A stretch of 6,336 bases of DNA from Tessaracoccus flavescens (GCA_020741375.1 DYZF01000240.1:1-6336); one strand, 5' to 3'; counted from the first letter of the stretch, positions 1 to 6,087 are shown. Numbers and translations: made by a program. Notes: generated by a model from the sequence alone, not told the origin.

Positions 1-150
1 ATCGTCCGCATCCTCGAAGGCGCAGACCCGGCCAGCACCCCCGTCGAGATCCAGGAGTCGCTGGAGCTCGTGGTCAACGAAGAGGCGGCCAAGCGCATGG
101 GCGTGACCCTGCCGGCCGAACTCGTGGCGAAGGCCGACAAGAAGTACTGA
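1..150 (+). CDS. ABC transporter substrate-binding protein, C-terminal end (5' truncated by window edge)
   Basis: The first 49 codons read in frame 1 to a TGA and are the tail of a protein whose start lies outside the window. The peptide aligns without gaps to residues 283-331 of the next gene's product, with 19 of 49 residues identical; shared blocks include PVE, VN, AA and TLP, and both end in an aromatic residue after a lysine-containing tail. This makes it a paralogous periplasmic-type binding protein of the PF04392 (ABC_sub_bind) kind. It sits directly upstream of a complete binding protein, permease and ATPase on the same strand, so it probably belongs to the same importer locus. Whether it has a lipoprotein signal peptide cannot be seen. 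The family assignment rests on the paralogy rather than on its own motifs. Confidence 0.85.
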   Translation: MVRILEGADPASTPVEIQESLELVVNEEAAKRMGVTLPAELVAKADKKY

Positions 151-151
151 C

Positions 152-189
152 GCGCCGCTCCCGCGGTGGACGGGGTCGGGAGCGGGCGC
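152..189 (+). terminator. Intercistronic hairpin between the two binding-protein genes
   Basis: The arms 152-162 (GCGCCGCTCCC) and 178-189 (GGGAGCGGGCGC) pair over 11 base pairs with one bulged G at 186 and a 15-base loop. It starts two bases after the stop codon of the first binding protein. No T-run follows, so it is a poor classical intrinsic terminator. It could instead act as a partial terminator or as an mRNA 3'-end stabiliser that sets the ratio of the two binding proteins. The pairing is seen directly; the role is inference. Confidence 0.45.
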
Positions 190-199
190 CTGCACGATT

Positions 200-205
200 T
201 AGGCT
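200..205 (+). promoter_or_regulatory. Possible -10 box for the second binding-protein gene
   Basis: TAGGCT fits the actinobacterial TAnnnT -10 pattern and would place a transcription start near 212, about 34 bases before the ATG at 246. No convincing -35 is visible at the right distance. Just downstream, TTACCCC occurs twice (205-211 and 215-221) with a spacing of exactly ten bases. This is a weak candidate; readthrough from an upstream promoter outside the window would serve equally well. Confidence 0.2.
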
Positions 206-245
206 TACCCCTCGTTACCCCAGTTATTGCTCAGAAGGAACAACC

Positions 246-1241
246 ATGAAGCTCAAGGCTGCCGCTCTCGGCCTCGTCGCCGCTCTGGCCCTCACCGCCT
301 GTGGCGGGGATTCGTCGACCACCCCCGGCGCCGAGGGCTCCTCGGCCGCCGGCGAGAAGCCAATCAAGATCGGTGTGGCGACCATCGTCTCGCACCCGGC
401 GCTCGACGCCGTCGCCGACGGCTTCAAGGAAGCGATGAAGGAGGCGGGCTACGAGGAGGGCAAGAACCTCACCCTCGACCTGCAGAACGCGCAGGGCGAT
501 CAGTCGACGCTGACCAACATCGCCAACACCTTCGCCAGCTCCGACAACGAAGCGTTCCTCGCGATCGCGACGCCCACCGCTCAGTCGATCAGCAACGTCG
601 TCACCGACAAGCCCGTCGTCTTCGCCGCCGTCACCGATCCGGTGGCCGCTGAGCTGGTGTCGTCGTGGGAGGCCCCCGACGCCAACGTCACCGGCGTCTC
701 AGACCTCAACCCGATGAAGGAACAGCTGGAACTCATCCAGGAGGCGCTGCCCGAGGTCAAGACCGTCGGCATCATCTACACCTCGTCCGAGGTGAACTCG
801 CAGGTCCAGTTCGACGAGGCCGCCAAGGCAGGCTCCGAACTGGGCATCGAGGTTGAGGCCGCCACCGTCACCAACTCCTCTGAGGTGCAGCAGGCTGCCG
901 AGTCGCTCGACGTCGACGCCTACCTGATCCCCACCGACAACACCGTCGTGTCGGCGGCAGAGGCCGTCGTGCAGGTGGCCGAGCAGAAGCAGAAGCCCGT
1001 CTTCGCGTCCGACGAATCCACCGTGGAGCGCGGCGCCGCAGCCGGCCTCAGCGTCAACTACACCCAGCAGGGCAAGGACGCGGCCGCGATCATCCTCAAG
1101 ATGCTCGACGGAACCCCCGCCTCCGAGATCCCCGTGGAAACGCAGAAGCAGTTCGACCTGTTCGTCAACGCCGGCGCAGCCGAGGCTCAGGGCCTGACCC
1201 TGCCCGAGGCGATCGTCTCCCGCGCGACGAAGCAGTTCTGA
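246..1241 (+). CDS. ABC transporter substrate-binding lipoprotein (PF04392-type, TrpX-like)
   Basis: This is the extracellular solute receptor of an ABC importer: it binds the ligand outside the membrane and delivers it to the permease. The 331-residue product starts with a lipoprotein signal peptide (Lys2/Lys4, hydrophobic 5-18, lipobox LTAC with the acylated Cys at 19), followed by a Ser/Gly/Thr-rich linker to about residue 37. The mature part looks like a two-lobed fold of the BMP/PF04392 type: KIGVATIVSHPALDAV (41-56) opens lobe one, PVVFAAVTDPVAAELV (123-138) and NVTGVSDLNP (147-156) lie in the ligand cleft region of this family, and DAYLIPTDNTV (224-234) and PVFASDES (251-258) belong to lobe two. 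The start is supported by AGAAGGAA (233-240) five bases before the ATG. It is followed after 38 bases by the permease and preceded by a paralogue. Substrate is not readable from sequence; relatives such as pneumococcal TrpX take up tryptophan, so an aromatic amino acid is a plausible but unproven ligand. Confidence 0.9.
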   Translation: MKLKAAALGLVAALALTACGGDSSTTPGAEGSSAAGEKPIKIGVATIVSHPALDAVADGFKEAMKEAGYEEGKNLTLDLQNAQGDQSTLTNIANTFASSDNEAFLAIATPTAQSISNVVTDKPVVFAAVTDPVAAELVSSWEAPDANVTGVSDLNPMKEQLELIQEALPEVKTVGIIYTSSEVNSQVQFDEAAKAGSELGIEVEAATVTNSSEVQQAAESLDVDAYLIPTDNTVVSAAEAVVQVAEQKQKPVFASDESTVERGAAAGLSVNYTQQGKDAAAIILKMLDGTPASEIPVETQKQFDLFVNAGAAEAQGLTLPEAIVSRATKQF

Positions 1242-1279
1242 CCGCCTACTCGTACCCAACCTAAGGACGAATCACACAC

Positions 1280-2182
1280 ATGCTGATCGCGCTCGAGATC
1301 GGACTGCTCTACGCGGTCATGGCTCTGGGGGTGTACCTCACCTATCGGGTGTTGGACTTCCCAGACCTGACGGTAGACGGCTCGTTCGTCACGGGCGCGG
1401 CCACCTGCGTGATTCTCCTCATCAACGGCGTCCCGATCGCCCTAGCGATGCTGGCGGCCACGCTGGCCGGCGCGGTCGCGGGCGCGATCACGGGCCTGCT
1501 GCACGTCTGGGGCAAGATCAACCCGCTGCTGTCGGGCATCATCACCCAGATCGCGCTGTACTCCATCAACCTGCGGATCATGGGCAAGGCCAACCTGCCG
1601 ATCCCGCGGGCGCTGGACTCCCTATTCACGCCCATCCGTGAGGCCGGGCTGTGGGGATCGTGGATCTCCGTTGGGATCTACGCCGTCGTCATCGCCATCA
1701 TCTGCGTGCTGGTGTATTGGTTCCTGGGCACGCAGTACGGCGTCGCGCTGCGCGCCACCGGCGACAACGAGATGATGGCCCGCTCTCAGGGGATCAACAC
1801 CGGCGTCAGCAAGACCGTCGGCCTCATGATCTCCAACGCGCTGGTGGCACTCTGCGGCGCCATTCTGGCCCAATACAACGGCTACGCCGACATCTCCATG
1901 GGCATCGGCCTCATCGTCGCCGGACTGGCGTCGGTGATCGTCGGCCAGGCCATCTTCGGGATGACCGCCGTGTGGCAGGCCGTCCTCGCGGCCGCCCTCG
2001 GCTCGATCGTGTACCGCGGAGTCATCCAACTGGCCCTGAGCGTCGGCCTCAACCCCAACGACATGAAACTCATCTCCGCGATCCTCGTGATCCTCGCGCT
2101 CGTGCTCCCGCAATGGGGGCCGCTGAAGAACATGCGCATCCAGCGAAAGCGGGCCAAGGCCGTCGCGGAAGGAGCCCAGTGA
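1280..2182 (+). CDS. ABC transporter permease (LivH/BMP type, TrpY-like)
   Basis: This is the membrane channel subunit of the importer, presumably working as a homodimer since only one permease gene is present. The 300-residue protein is hydrophobic nearly throughout, with membrane segments visible around residues 3-22, 36-50, 52-74, 128-149, 179-197, 208-226, 230-253 and 262-277, and a basic cytoplasmic tail rich in Arg/Lys after 283. Family-typical stretches are YRVLDFPDLTVDGSF (22-36), KINPLLSGIITQIALYSIN (79-97) and the cytoplasmic loop ALRATGDNEMMARSQGIN (156-173), the likely ATPase-coupling region in PF02653 permeases. AAGGACGA (1263-1270) is the Shine-Dalgarno sequence, a little far from the ATG at 9 bases. 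The gene ends in TGATG, its stop sharing one A with the ATPase start, which implies translational coupling. The family call is firm; the substrate is inherited from the binding-protein guess. Confidence 0.92.
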   Translation: MLIALEIGLLYAVMALGVYLTYRVLDFPDLTVDGSFVTGAATCVILLINGVPIALAMLAATLAGAVAGAITGLLHVWGKINPLLSGIITQIALYSINLRIMGKANLPIPRALDSLFTPIREAGLWGSWISVGIYAVVIAIICVLVYWFLGTQYGVALRATGDNEMMARSQGINTGVSKTVGLMISNALVALCGAILAQYNGYADISMGIGLIVAGLASVIVGQAIFGMTAVWQAVLAAALGSIVYRGVIQLALSVGLNPNDMKLISAILVILALVLPQWGPLKNMRIQRKRAKAVAEGAQ

Positions 2183-2973
2183 TGCTGCAGTTGCAGAACG
2201 TTACCAAGCGCTTCTTCCCCGGGACCGTCAACGAGCGCGTGGCCCTCGACAACCTCAACCTCACCCTGCGCGAGGGCGATTTCGTCACGGTCATCGGCTC
2301 CAACGGCGCCGGGAAATCAACCATGCTCAACGTCATCTCCGGGCGCTACACCGCCGACGAGGGCAAAGTCATCATCGACGGCAACGACGTCACCAAGGCG
2401 CCGGAGCACAAGCTCGCCACCTACGTCTCTCGGGTCTTCCAAGACCCGATGGCCGGCACCTCGCCGCACCTCACGATCGAGGAGAACCTCGCGATCGCCT
2501 TCCAGCGCGGCCAGCGCCGTGGCTTGGGGATGGCCGTCACGAAGGCCAAGCGCGACATCTTCCGCGAAGCGCTCGCCACCCTGGAGCTCGGCCTCGAAGA
2601 CCGGCTCGAGATGCGCGTCGGGATGCTGTCGGGCGGCCAGCGCCAAGCGCTCAGCCTTCTCATGGCCACCTACGTGAAGCCCTCGGTGCTCCTCCTCGAC
2701 GAGCACACCGCGGCGCTGGACCCGTCCCGAGCGGAGCTGATCACCCGGCTCACTGGCGAGGCCGTCGCGCGGCACAACCTGACCACCTTGATGGTGACGC
2801 ACAACATGCATCAGGCCATCGAGCTCGGCAACCGCCTGATCATGATGCACGAGGGGCACGTCGTGCTCGAGGTGGACGCCGAGGAGAAGAAGACCATCAC
2901 GGCCGAGCGCCTCCTCGACGAGTTCTCCAAGATCAAGGGAGCCACCCTCTCGGACCGCACACTGCTGGACTAA
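2182..2973 (+). CDS. ABC transporter ATP-binding protein (TrpZ-like)
   Basis: This is the cytoplasmic ATPase that powers the importer. The 263-residue protein carries a complete set of nucleotide-binding motifs: Walker A GSNGAGKST (39-47), Q-loop Gln87 in VFQDP, signature LSGGQ (149-153), Walker B VLLLDE (169-174) with catalytic Glu174, D-loop TAALD (176-180) and H-loop His207 in MVTH. The Walker B/D-loop run DEHTAALDP is characteristic of the ATPases paired with PF04392 binding proteins. I chose the ATG at 2182 because it overlaps the permease stop by one base, has GGAAGGAG (2167-2174) seven bases upstream, and gives a normal N-terminus; the same frame stays open further upstream, but only as a shadow of the permease gene. 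No terminator follows before the glycosyltransferase ten bases downstream. Confidence 0.95.
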   Translation: MLQLQNVTKRFFPGTVNERVALDNLNLTLREGDFVTVIGSNGAGKSTMLNVISGRYTADEGKVIIDGNDVTKAPEHKLATYVSRVFQDPMAGTSPHLTIEENLAIAFQRGQRRGLGMAVTKAKRDIFREALATLELGLEDRLEMRVGMLSGGQRQALSLLMATYVKPSVLLLDEHTAALDPSRAELITRLTGEAVARHNLTTLMVTHNMHQAIELGNRLIMMHEGHVVLEVDAEEKKTITAERLLDEFSKIKGATLSDRTLLD

Positions 2974-2976
2974 TCT
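2971..2976 (+). promoter_or_regulatory. Candidate -10 box of a leaderless promoter for the glycosyltransferase gene
   Basis: TAATCT overlaps the TAA stop of the ATPase gene and matches the actinobacterial TAnnnT -10 pattern. It is followed by seven bases (GGCACGC) and then the ATG at 2984, the spacing expected if transcription begins on the A of the start codon. The absence of any purine-rich Shine-Dalgarno sequence in those bases agrees with a leaderless mRNA. No good -35 hexamer is visible near 2948-2953. Box and spacing are seen; function is inference. Confidence 0.45.
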
Positions 2977-2983
2977 GGCACGC

Positions 2984-4129
2984 ATGCGCATTGCCCAGCT
3001 GGCGAACTTCGTCGGCCCCACCTCGGGCGGGATGAAAGTGGTCATCGACACCCTGGGGCAGGGATACGTCGACGCCGGGCACGATCGCATCTTCGTCTCA
3101 CCCGGCAAGCGCGACGAGATCGTCGAGACTGACGCCGGAATCCTCGTGTACGTCCGGGCCCCCAAGATCACCGAGCAGTACCGCATGATCTTCCAGCCGT
3201 GGCGAGCACTGGACGTCCTCGACCGCTTCCAGCCCACCTCCATCGAAGTCTCCGACAAGTGGACGCTCTCGCCCGCCGGCTCGTGGGCGAGCCGACGTGG
3301 AGTGGGCTCGGTGCTGTTCAGCCACGAGCGCCTCTCCGACATGCTCTCCATGTGGGTGCGAGGCAGGTTCGGCGTAGAGGCCGGCGTAGCCGCCCTCAAC
3401 CGTCGCTTGGCCAAGGCGTTCGACGCCGTCGTGGTCACCAGCCAGTTCGCCGCCGACGAGTTCGACAACGTGGGTGCCAGGCTCGAACTGGTGCCGCTGG
3501 GCGTGGACCTTCAGACCTTCAACCCGTCGGTCGGGCAGCCGGTGGATGACGGCGTGATCAAGTTCTGCTACGTCGGCCGACTCTCGCACGAGAAGAGCCC
3601 GCAGCTCGCCGTCGCTACAGTGGTGGAGCTGCACCGTCGCGGACACCCCGTGCGTCTCGACCTGTACGGCACCGGCCCGGATGAGGCCGAGCTGCGCGAG
3701 ATCGCCGGCGACGCCCCGGTCTTCTTCCAAGGGTTCGTCGCGGGGCGCCACGAGGTGGCCAAGCGGTTCGCGTCGGCCGACCTCTCGTTGTCGGTGTGCC
3801 CCGCTGAAACCTTCGGCCTCGCGGTGCTGGAGGCGCTGGCCTGCGGCACCCCGGTGGTCACCTCCAACCGCGGCGGCGCCTCCGAACTGGTGGACGTGTC
3901 CTCTGGTGCCTCGGGCGCCCCTGATCCGCTGTCGCTGGCGGACGCCGTCGAATCCATCCTGCCCGTGCTGGGGCCCGAGCTGCGCGCCGGCGCGCGCCGA
4001 CGGGCCGAGCGCTACACCTGGCAGCGCACCATCGACGACATGTTGGCCCTGCACGAGGATCTTGCGGCGACGACGCCGTACACGTCGCTGCGAGGGTTCG
4101 ATCGCATCCGGAAGGGGGAGAGGCGATGA
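2984..4129 (+). CDS. Glycosyltransferase, GT-B fold, GT4-type
   Basis: This enzyme probably transfers a hexose from a nucleotide sugar to a lipid or polysaccharide acceptor at the cytoplasmic face of the membrane. In the 381-residue product, the N-terminal acceptor domain opens with MRIAQLANFVGPTSGGMK (1-18), with the GG loop typical of GT4 enzymes. The interdomain link includes VPLGVDLQTFNP (170-181). The donor domain has YVGRLSHEKSP (196-206), whose Arg199 and Lys204 are the expected phosphate contacts, and the E-x7-E motif from Glu275 to Glu283 in ETFGLAVLEALACGTPVV. No signal peptide or membrane segment is seen. The N-terminus resembles mycobacterial PimC-like mannosyltransferases as I remember them, so GDP-mannose is one possible donor, but donor and acceptor cannot be fixed from sequence. 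It lies ten bases after the importer ATPase and overlaps the next gene by ATGA. The start lacks a Shine-Dalgarno sequence, which fits a leaderless transcript. Confidence 0.9.
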   Translation: MRIAQLANFVGPTSGGMKVVIDTLGQGYVDAGHDRIFVSPGKRDEIVETDAGILVYVRAPKITEQYRMIFQPWRALDVLDRFQPTSIEVSDKWTLSPAGSWASRRGVGSVLFSHERLSDMLSMWVRGRFGVEAGVAALNRRLAKAFDAVVVTSQFAADEFDNVGARLELVPLGVDLQTFNPSVGQPVDDGVIKFCYVGRLSHEKSPQLAVATVVELHRRGHPVRLDLYGTGPDEAELREIAGDAPVFFQGFVAGRHEVAKRFASADLSLSVCPAETFGLAVLEALACGTPVVTSNRGGASELVDVSSGASGAPDPLSLADAVESILPVLGPELRAGARRRAERYTWQRTIDDMLALHEDLAATTPYTSLRGFDRIRKGERR

Positions 4130-4725
4130 AGAAGCTCGGGGTGCTGGCCGGTGCCATCGGGGTGGCGCTGGCACCGGTGTTCCTGCTGTCGCCGCGGCGG
4201 AAGCGTGCCGCCGGCGTCACCGTCGAAGAGTTGGTGCGGAGCGTGGCCTCCCGCGGGCTCGAAGGCCGGGCGTTGGTGGACGCGGCGATCGCTGCGGTCG
4301 CGGAGGCCTACCCGATGCACTGCCTGTGGCGGCTGTGGCGCTCGCCGGAGCGCTCGCTCAGCGACGGCTGTGGCTGGTCGCACCAGTACAACACGGTGCT
4401 GTTGCTGGTCCTGCGGGGCTTGGGCGTGCGGTGCCGGCTCGTGCATGCGGCCAGGGTGCGCGGCTTCGGCCACCCCTGGTTCTTGGTGGGGCACACGTGG
4501 GTGAAGGTGACCCACGGGGGCTGGGAGTTGGACGCGTGTGCGTCGCGCCCGGGAAACCGGTTGGGCGATCCGCCGTTCGTGGCCCTCACTCCCGAGTTGC
4601 CGATGCGCCGGCTCACGCGCTGGGCTGTTGGGGCGGCGCTGGTGCCGTTCGTCGTCGCTGAAGTCTGGGCTTCCTGGCTGGGTGACCGCGATGTGGCGCC
4701 GTGGATGCAGCGCCCGAACGCCTGA
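4126..4725 (+). CDS. Unrecognised small protein with transglutaminase-like Cys-His-Asp core
   Basis: I do not recognise a named family, but the 199-residue product has the layout of a transglutaminase-like cysteine enzyme: Cys82 in DGCGWSHQYN at the start of a hydrophobic helix (to about 100), a strand GVRCRLVHAARV (100-111), His123 in GHTWVKV, and Asp136 in GWELDA. Lasso-peptide B2 proteases share this order of residues, but no precursor peptide or partner genes are seen. Residues 4-22 are hydrophobic and could be a signal anchor; the RRKR cluster at 24-27 right after them argues by the positive-inside rule for a cytoplasmic catalytic part rather than export. A second hydrophobic stretch lies at about 166-185. 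Three further cysteines (66, 103, 138) are present. The gene starts inside the glycosyltransferase stop (ATGA) with a strong purine tract GAAGGGGGAGAGG (4111-4123) before it, so the two are probably made together. Real gene: confident; enzyme class: moderate; function: unknown. Confidence 0.7.
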   Translation: MKKLGVLAGAIGVALAPVFLLSPRRKRAAGVTVEELVRSVASRGLEGRALVDAAIAAVAEAYPMHCLWRLWRSPERSLSDGCGWSHQYNTVLLLVLRGLGVRCRLVHAARVRGFGHPWFLVGHTWVKVTHGGWELDACASRPGNRLGDPPFVALTPELPMRRLTRWAVGAALVPFVVAEVWASWLGDRDVAPWMQRPNA

Positions 4726-4735
4726 GGGCATGAGA

Positions 4736-4766
4736 AAGGGGCAGCGCCCAGTGGACGCTGCCCCTT
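4736..4766. terminator. Bidirectional intrinsic terminator between convergent genes
   Basis: AAGGGGCAGCG (4736-4746) and CGCTGCCCCTT (4756-4766) form a perfect 11-base-pair stem with a 9-base loop. It lies between the end of the transglutaminase-like gene at 4725 and the end of the superoxide dismutase gene at 4783, which converge. Read on the minus strand the stem is followed by TTTCTC, a better T-tract than the TTCGCTTC on the plus strand, so it should work best for the dismutase transcript and still serve the plus-strand operon. Confidence 0.85.
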
Positions 4767-4782
4767 CGCTTCAGCTGAATCG

Positions 4783-5391
4783 TCAGATGACGTCGGCGGC
4801 CTTAGCCTTGCCGAAGCGCTCGGTCACGTCAGCCCAGTTGACGACGTTCCACCAGGCGTCGACGTAGTCTGCCTTGACGTTCTTGTACTGCAGGTAGAAG
4901 GCGTGCTCCCACATGTCGAGCTGCAGCAGCGGGATCTGGCCAACCGGCAGGTTGCCCTGCTGATCGAACAGCTGGTTGATGTTGAGGCGCTTGCCCAGGA
5001 CGTCCCACACGAGGACGGACCAGCCGGAGCCCTGCAGGCCGTTGGCAACAGCGTTGAAGTGCTTCTTGAAGCCCTCGAAGGTGCCGAAGTACTCGTCGAT
5101 CGCCGAGGCGAGTTCGCCGTCGGGCTCGCCGCCGCCCTCGGGCGACATGTTCTTCCAGAACACCGAGTGGTTGATGTGGCCACCGAGGTGGAAGGCCGCG
5201 TCCTTGCTGAGCTTGTTGACCGCGCCCAGATCGCCCTTTTCGCGGGCCTCAGCCAGCTTCTCGAGAGCCTCGTTGATGCCCTTGACGTAGGCGGCATGGT
5301 GCTTGCTGTGGTGCAGCTCCATGATCTCGGGGGCGATGTGGGGGGCGAGTGCGCCGTAGTCGTAATCCAGATCAGGAAGGGTGTAAGTCAT
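4783..5391 (-). CDS. sodA: Superoxide dismutase, Fe/Mn family (Mn-type residues)
   Basis: The enzyme dismutes superoxide to hydrogen peroxide and oxygen in the cytoplasm. The 202-residue length is normal for the family. The four metal ligands are all present: His27 in ELHHSKHH, His75 in [10 protein letters not shown], and Asp159 and His163 in [11 protein letters not shown]; the C-terminal block [10 protein letters not shown] (180-189) is typical. Gly71, and Gln144 in FDQQGN, occupy the positions that are usually Gly and Gln in Mn enzymes; mycobacterial Fe and propionibacterial cambialistic enzymes have His at the second site, so Mn preference is inferred. The frame is open 18 codons further upstream, but I start at the internal ATG (5391) because AGAGGA lies nine bases before it and the protein then begins [12 protein letters not shown] like its relatives. 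It is transcribed towards the shared terminator at 4736-4766, apparently as a single gene. Confidence 0.95.
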   Translation of the reverse strand: MTYTLPDLDYDYGALAPHIAPEIMELHHSKHHAAYVKGINEALEKLAEAREKGDLGAVNKLSKDAAFHLGGHINHSVFWKNMSPEGGGEPDGELASAIDEYFGTFEGFKKHFNAVANGLQGSGWSVLVWDVLGKRLNINQLFDQQGNLPVGQIPLLQLDMWEHAFYLQYKNVKADYVDAWWNVVNWADVTERFGKAKAADVI

Positions 5392-5400
5392 GTAAGCGAC

Positions 5401-5406
5401 TCCTCT
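5401..5406 (-). promoter_or_regulatory. Ribosome binding site fixing the superoxide dismutase start
   Basis: Read on the minus strand this is AGAGGA, followed by nine bases and the ATG ending at 5389. It supports the 202-residue form over the longer open frame that begins at 5445, which would start within the likely promoter region and has no comparable site. Confidence 0.7.
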
Positions 5407-5443
5407 GTGTCTCGGGTCGCGCTGAACGCGCGCTTCCAGACCC

Positions 5444-5470
5444 ATCCTAGGCGCGTTCTGGGGAACACAA
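5444..5470 (-). promoter_or_regulatory. Likely promoter of the superoxide dismutase gene
   Basis: On the minus strand TAGGAT (5449-5444) fits the actinobacterial -10 pattern. TTGTGT (5470-5465) lies 15 bases upstream and is a partial match to a -35 box, with a spacer shorter than ideal. Transcription would start near 5437, giving a leader of roughly 45 bases. The interrupted palindrome GTTC-TGGG-GAAC (5455-5466) fills most of the spacer and could be an operator. The rest of the 96-base gap (5392-5487) shows only the ribosome binding site and short GC-rich self-complementary runs. Confidence 0.5.
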
Positions 5471-5487
5471 GGGGGAAATTGAGTTCG

Positions 5488-6087
5488 CTACTGGGGCAAA
5501 GGAGCGTCGACGCGCAGTACGCGGAACCCCTTGGCGGAGGCGATCCGCTCCGTCGGATACCCCTGATCGATCAGCCACCGCTGCAGCGAATCGCCGCCGA
5601 GGTTCTTGCCCACGACGAGGAACGCGGCGCCGCCGTCGGCGAGGCGGGGGAGCCACGTCAGCAGCAGCTCGTGTAGCGCCTCCTTGCCGATGCGGATGGG
5701 CGGGTTGGACCAGATCTCGTCGTAGCGAGCGCCTGCGGGCACCTCGTCGGGGCGCATCGCGGAGACGCGGTCGGCCACGTGCTGCCGTGCCGCGTTGAGT
5801 CTGGTGAGTTCGATGGCGCGGTCGTTGACGTCTACCGCATCGACCGTGAGCGACGGCGAAGCCACCGCCAGCCCGACGGCGATCGTGCCTACTCCGCAGC
5901 CGAGATCCAGCACCCGCCCGGTCTGGGGCGGATCCACCTCGCGCAGCAGCACCGACGTGCCCAGGTCCAGCCGGTTGCCCGAGAAGACGCCGCGGGAGGC
6001 GACGAAGGTGAGCTCGCGGCCGAAGATCGTCGCGTCGAATTCGTGCGTGACCAGCGGCTCGTCGGGGGTGTGGAAGTAGTGGCTCAC
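5488..6087 (-). CDS. RsmC-like class I SAM-dependent methyltransferase
   Basis: This is a 199-residue methyltransferase of the MTS/RsmC family (PF05175), whose characterised members methylate the N2 of guanine in small-subunit rRNA. It shows the family's pre-motif GVFSGNRLDLGTSVLL (33-48), SAM-binding motif I VLDLGCGVGT (59-68), the acidic ribose-binding end of strand two near Asp86 (DAVDVND, 83-89), and the catalytic motif IV SNPPIR (127-132), where NPP marks amino-group methylation. Escherichia coli RsmC is about 340 residues with an extra inactive N-terminal domain that is missing here; the short single-domain form is common in Gram-positive bacteria. The start is a GTG at 6087, not ATG, preceded by GGAGGA. 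That GTG overlaps the truA stop as GTGA. Target base is not established; rRNA or another RNA is likely given the family and the truA neighbour. Confidence 0.85.
   Translation of the reverse strand: MSHYFHTPDEPLVTHEFDATIFGRELTFVASRGVFSGNRLDLGTSVLLREVDPPQTGRVLDLGCGVGTIAVGLAVASPSLTVDAVDVNDRAIELTRLNAARQHVADRVSAMRPDEVPAGARYDEIWSNPPIRIGKEALHELLLTWLPRLADGGAAFLVVGKNLGGDSLQRWLIDQGYPTERIASAKGFRVLRVDAPLPQ

Noticed and set aside
1..2973. A riboswitch or T-box controlling the importer within the window
   Set aside because: The operon's 5' end lies outside the window and the internal gaps (95 and 38 bases) show no such structured element beyond the simple hairpin.
2317..3468. A 383-codon minus-strand open frame spanning the ATPase and glycosyltransferase genes
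   Set aside because: It lies antisense to two genes with complete motifs, has no recognisable domain, and has the Arg/Pro/Ala-rich look of a GC-bias shadow frame.
3098..4174. A 358-codon minus-strand open frame opposite the glycosyltransferase gene
   Set aside because: It is antisense to a well-supported gene and low in complexity (His/Gly/Arg/Val-rich), with no family motif.
3681..4661. A 326-codon plus-strand open frame across the glycosyltransferase/transglutaminase-like junction
   Set aside because: It is out of frame with both motif-bearing genes and its product is dominated by Arg, Ala, Pro and Gly.
4126..4725. A lasso-peptide biosynthesis B2 protease and hence a peptide natural-product cluster
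   Set aside because: The Cys-His-Asp order fits, but there is no precursor peptide, cyclase, PqqD-like recognition protein or exporter beside it in the window.
5455..5466. Possible LexA/SOS box upstream of the dismutase gene
   Set aside because: The actinobacterial SOS box is GAAC-N4-GTTC; the half-sites here are in the opposite order (GTTC-N4-GAAC).
4903..5676. A 257-codon plus-strand open frame opposite the superoxide dismutase gene
   Set aside because: It is the antisense of a clearly functional dismutase plus its promoter and part of the methyltransferase; no domain is visible.
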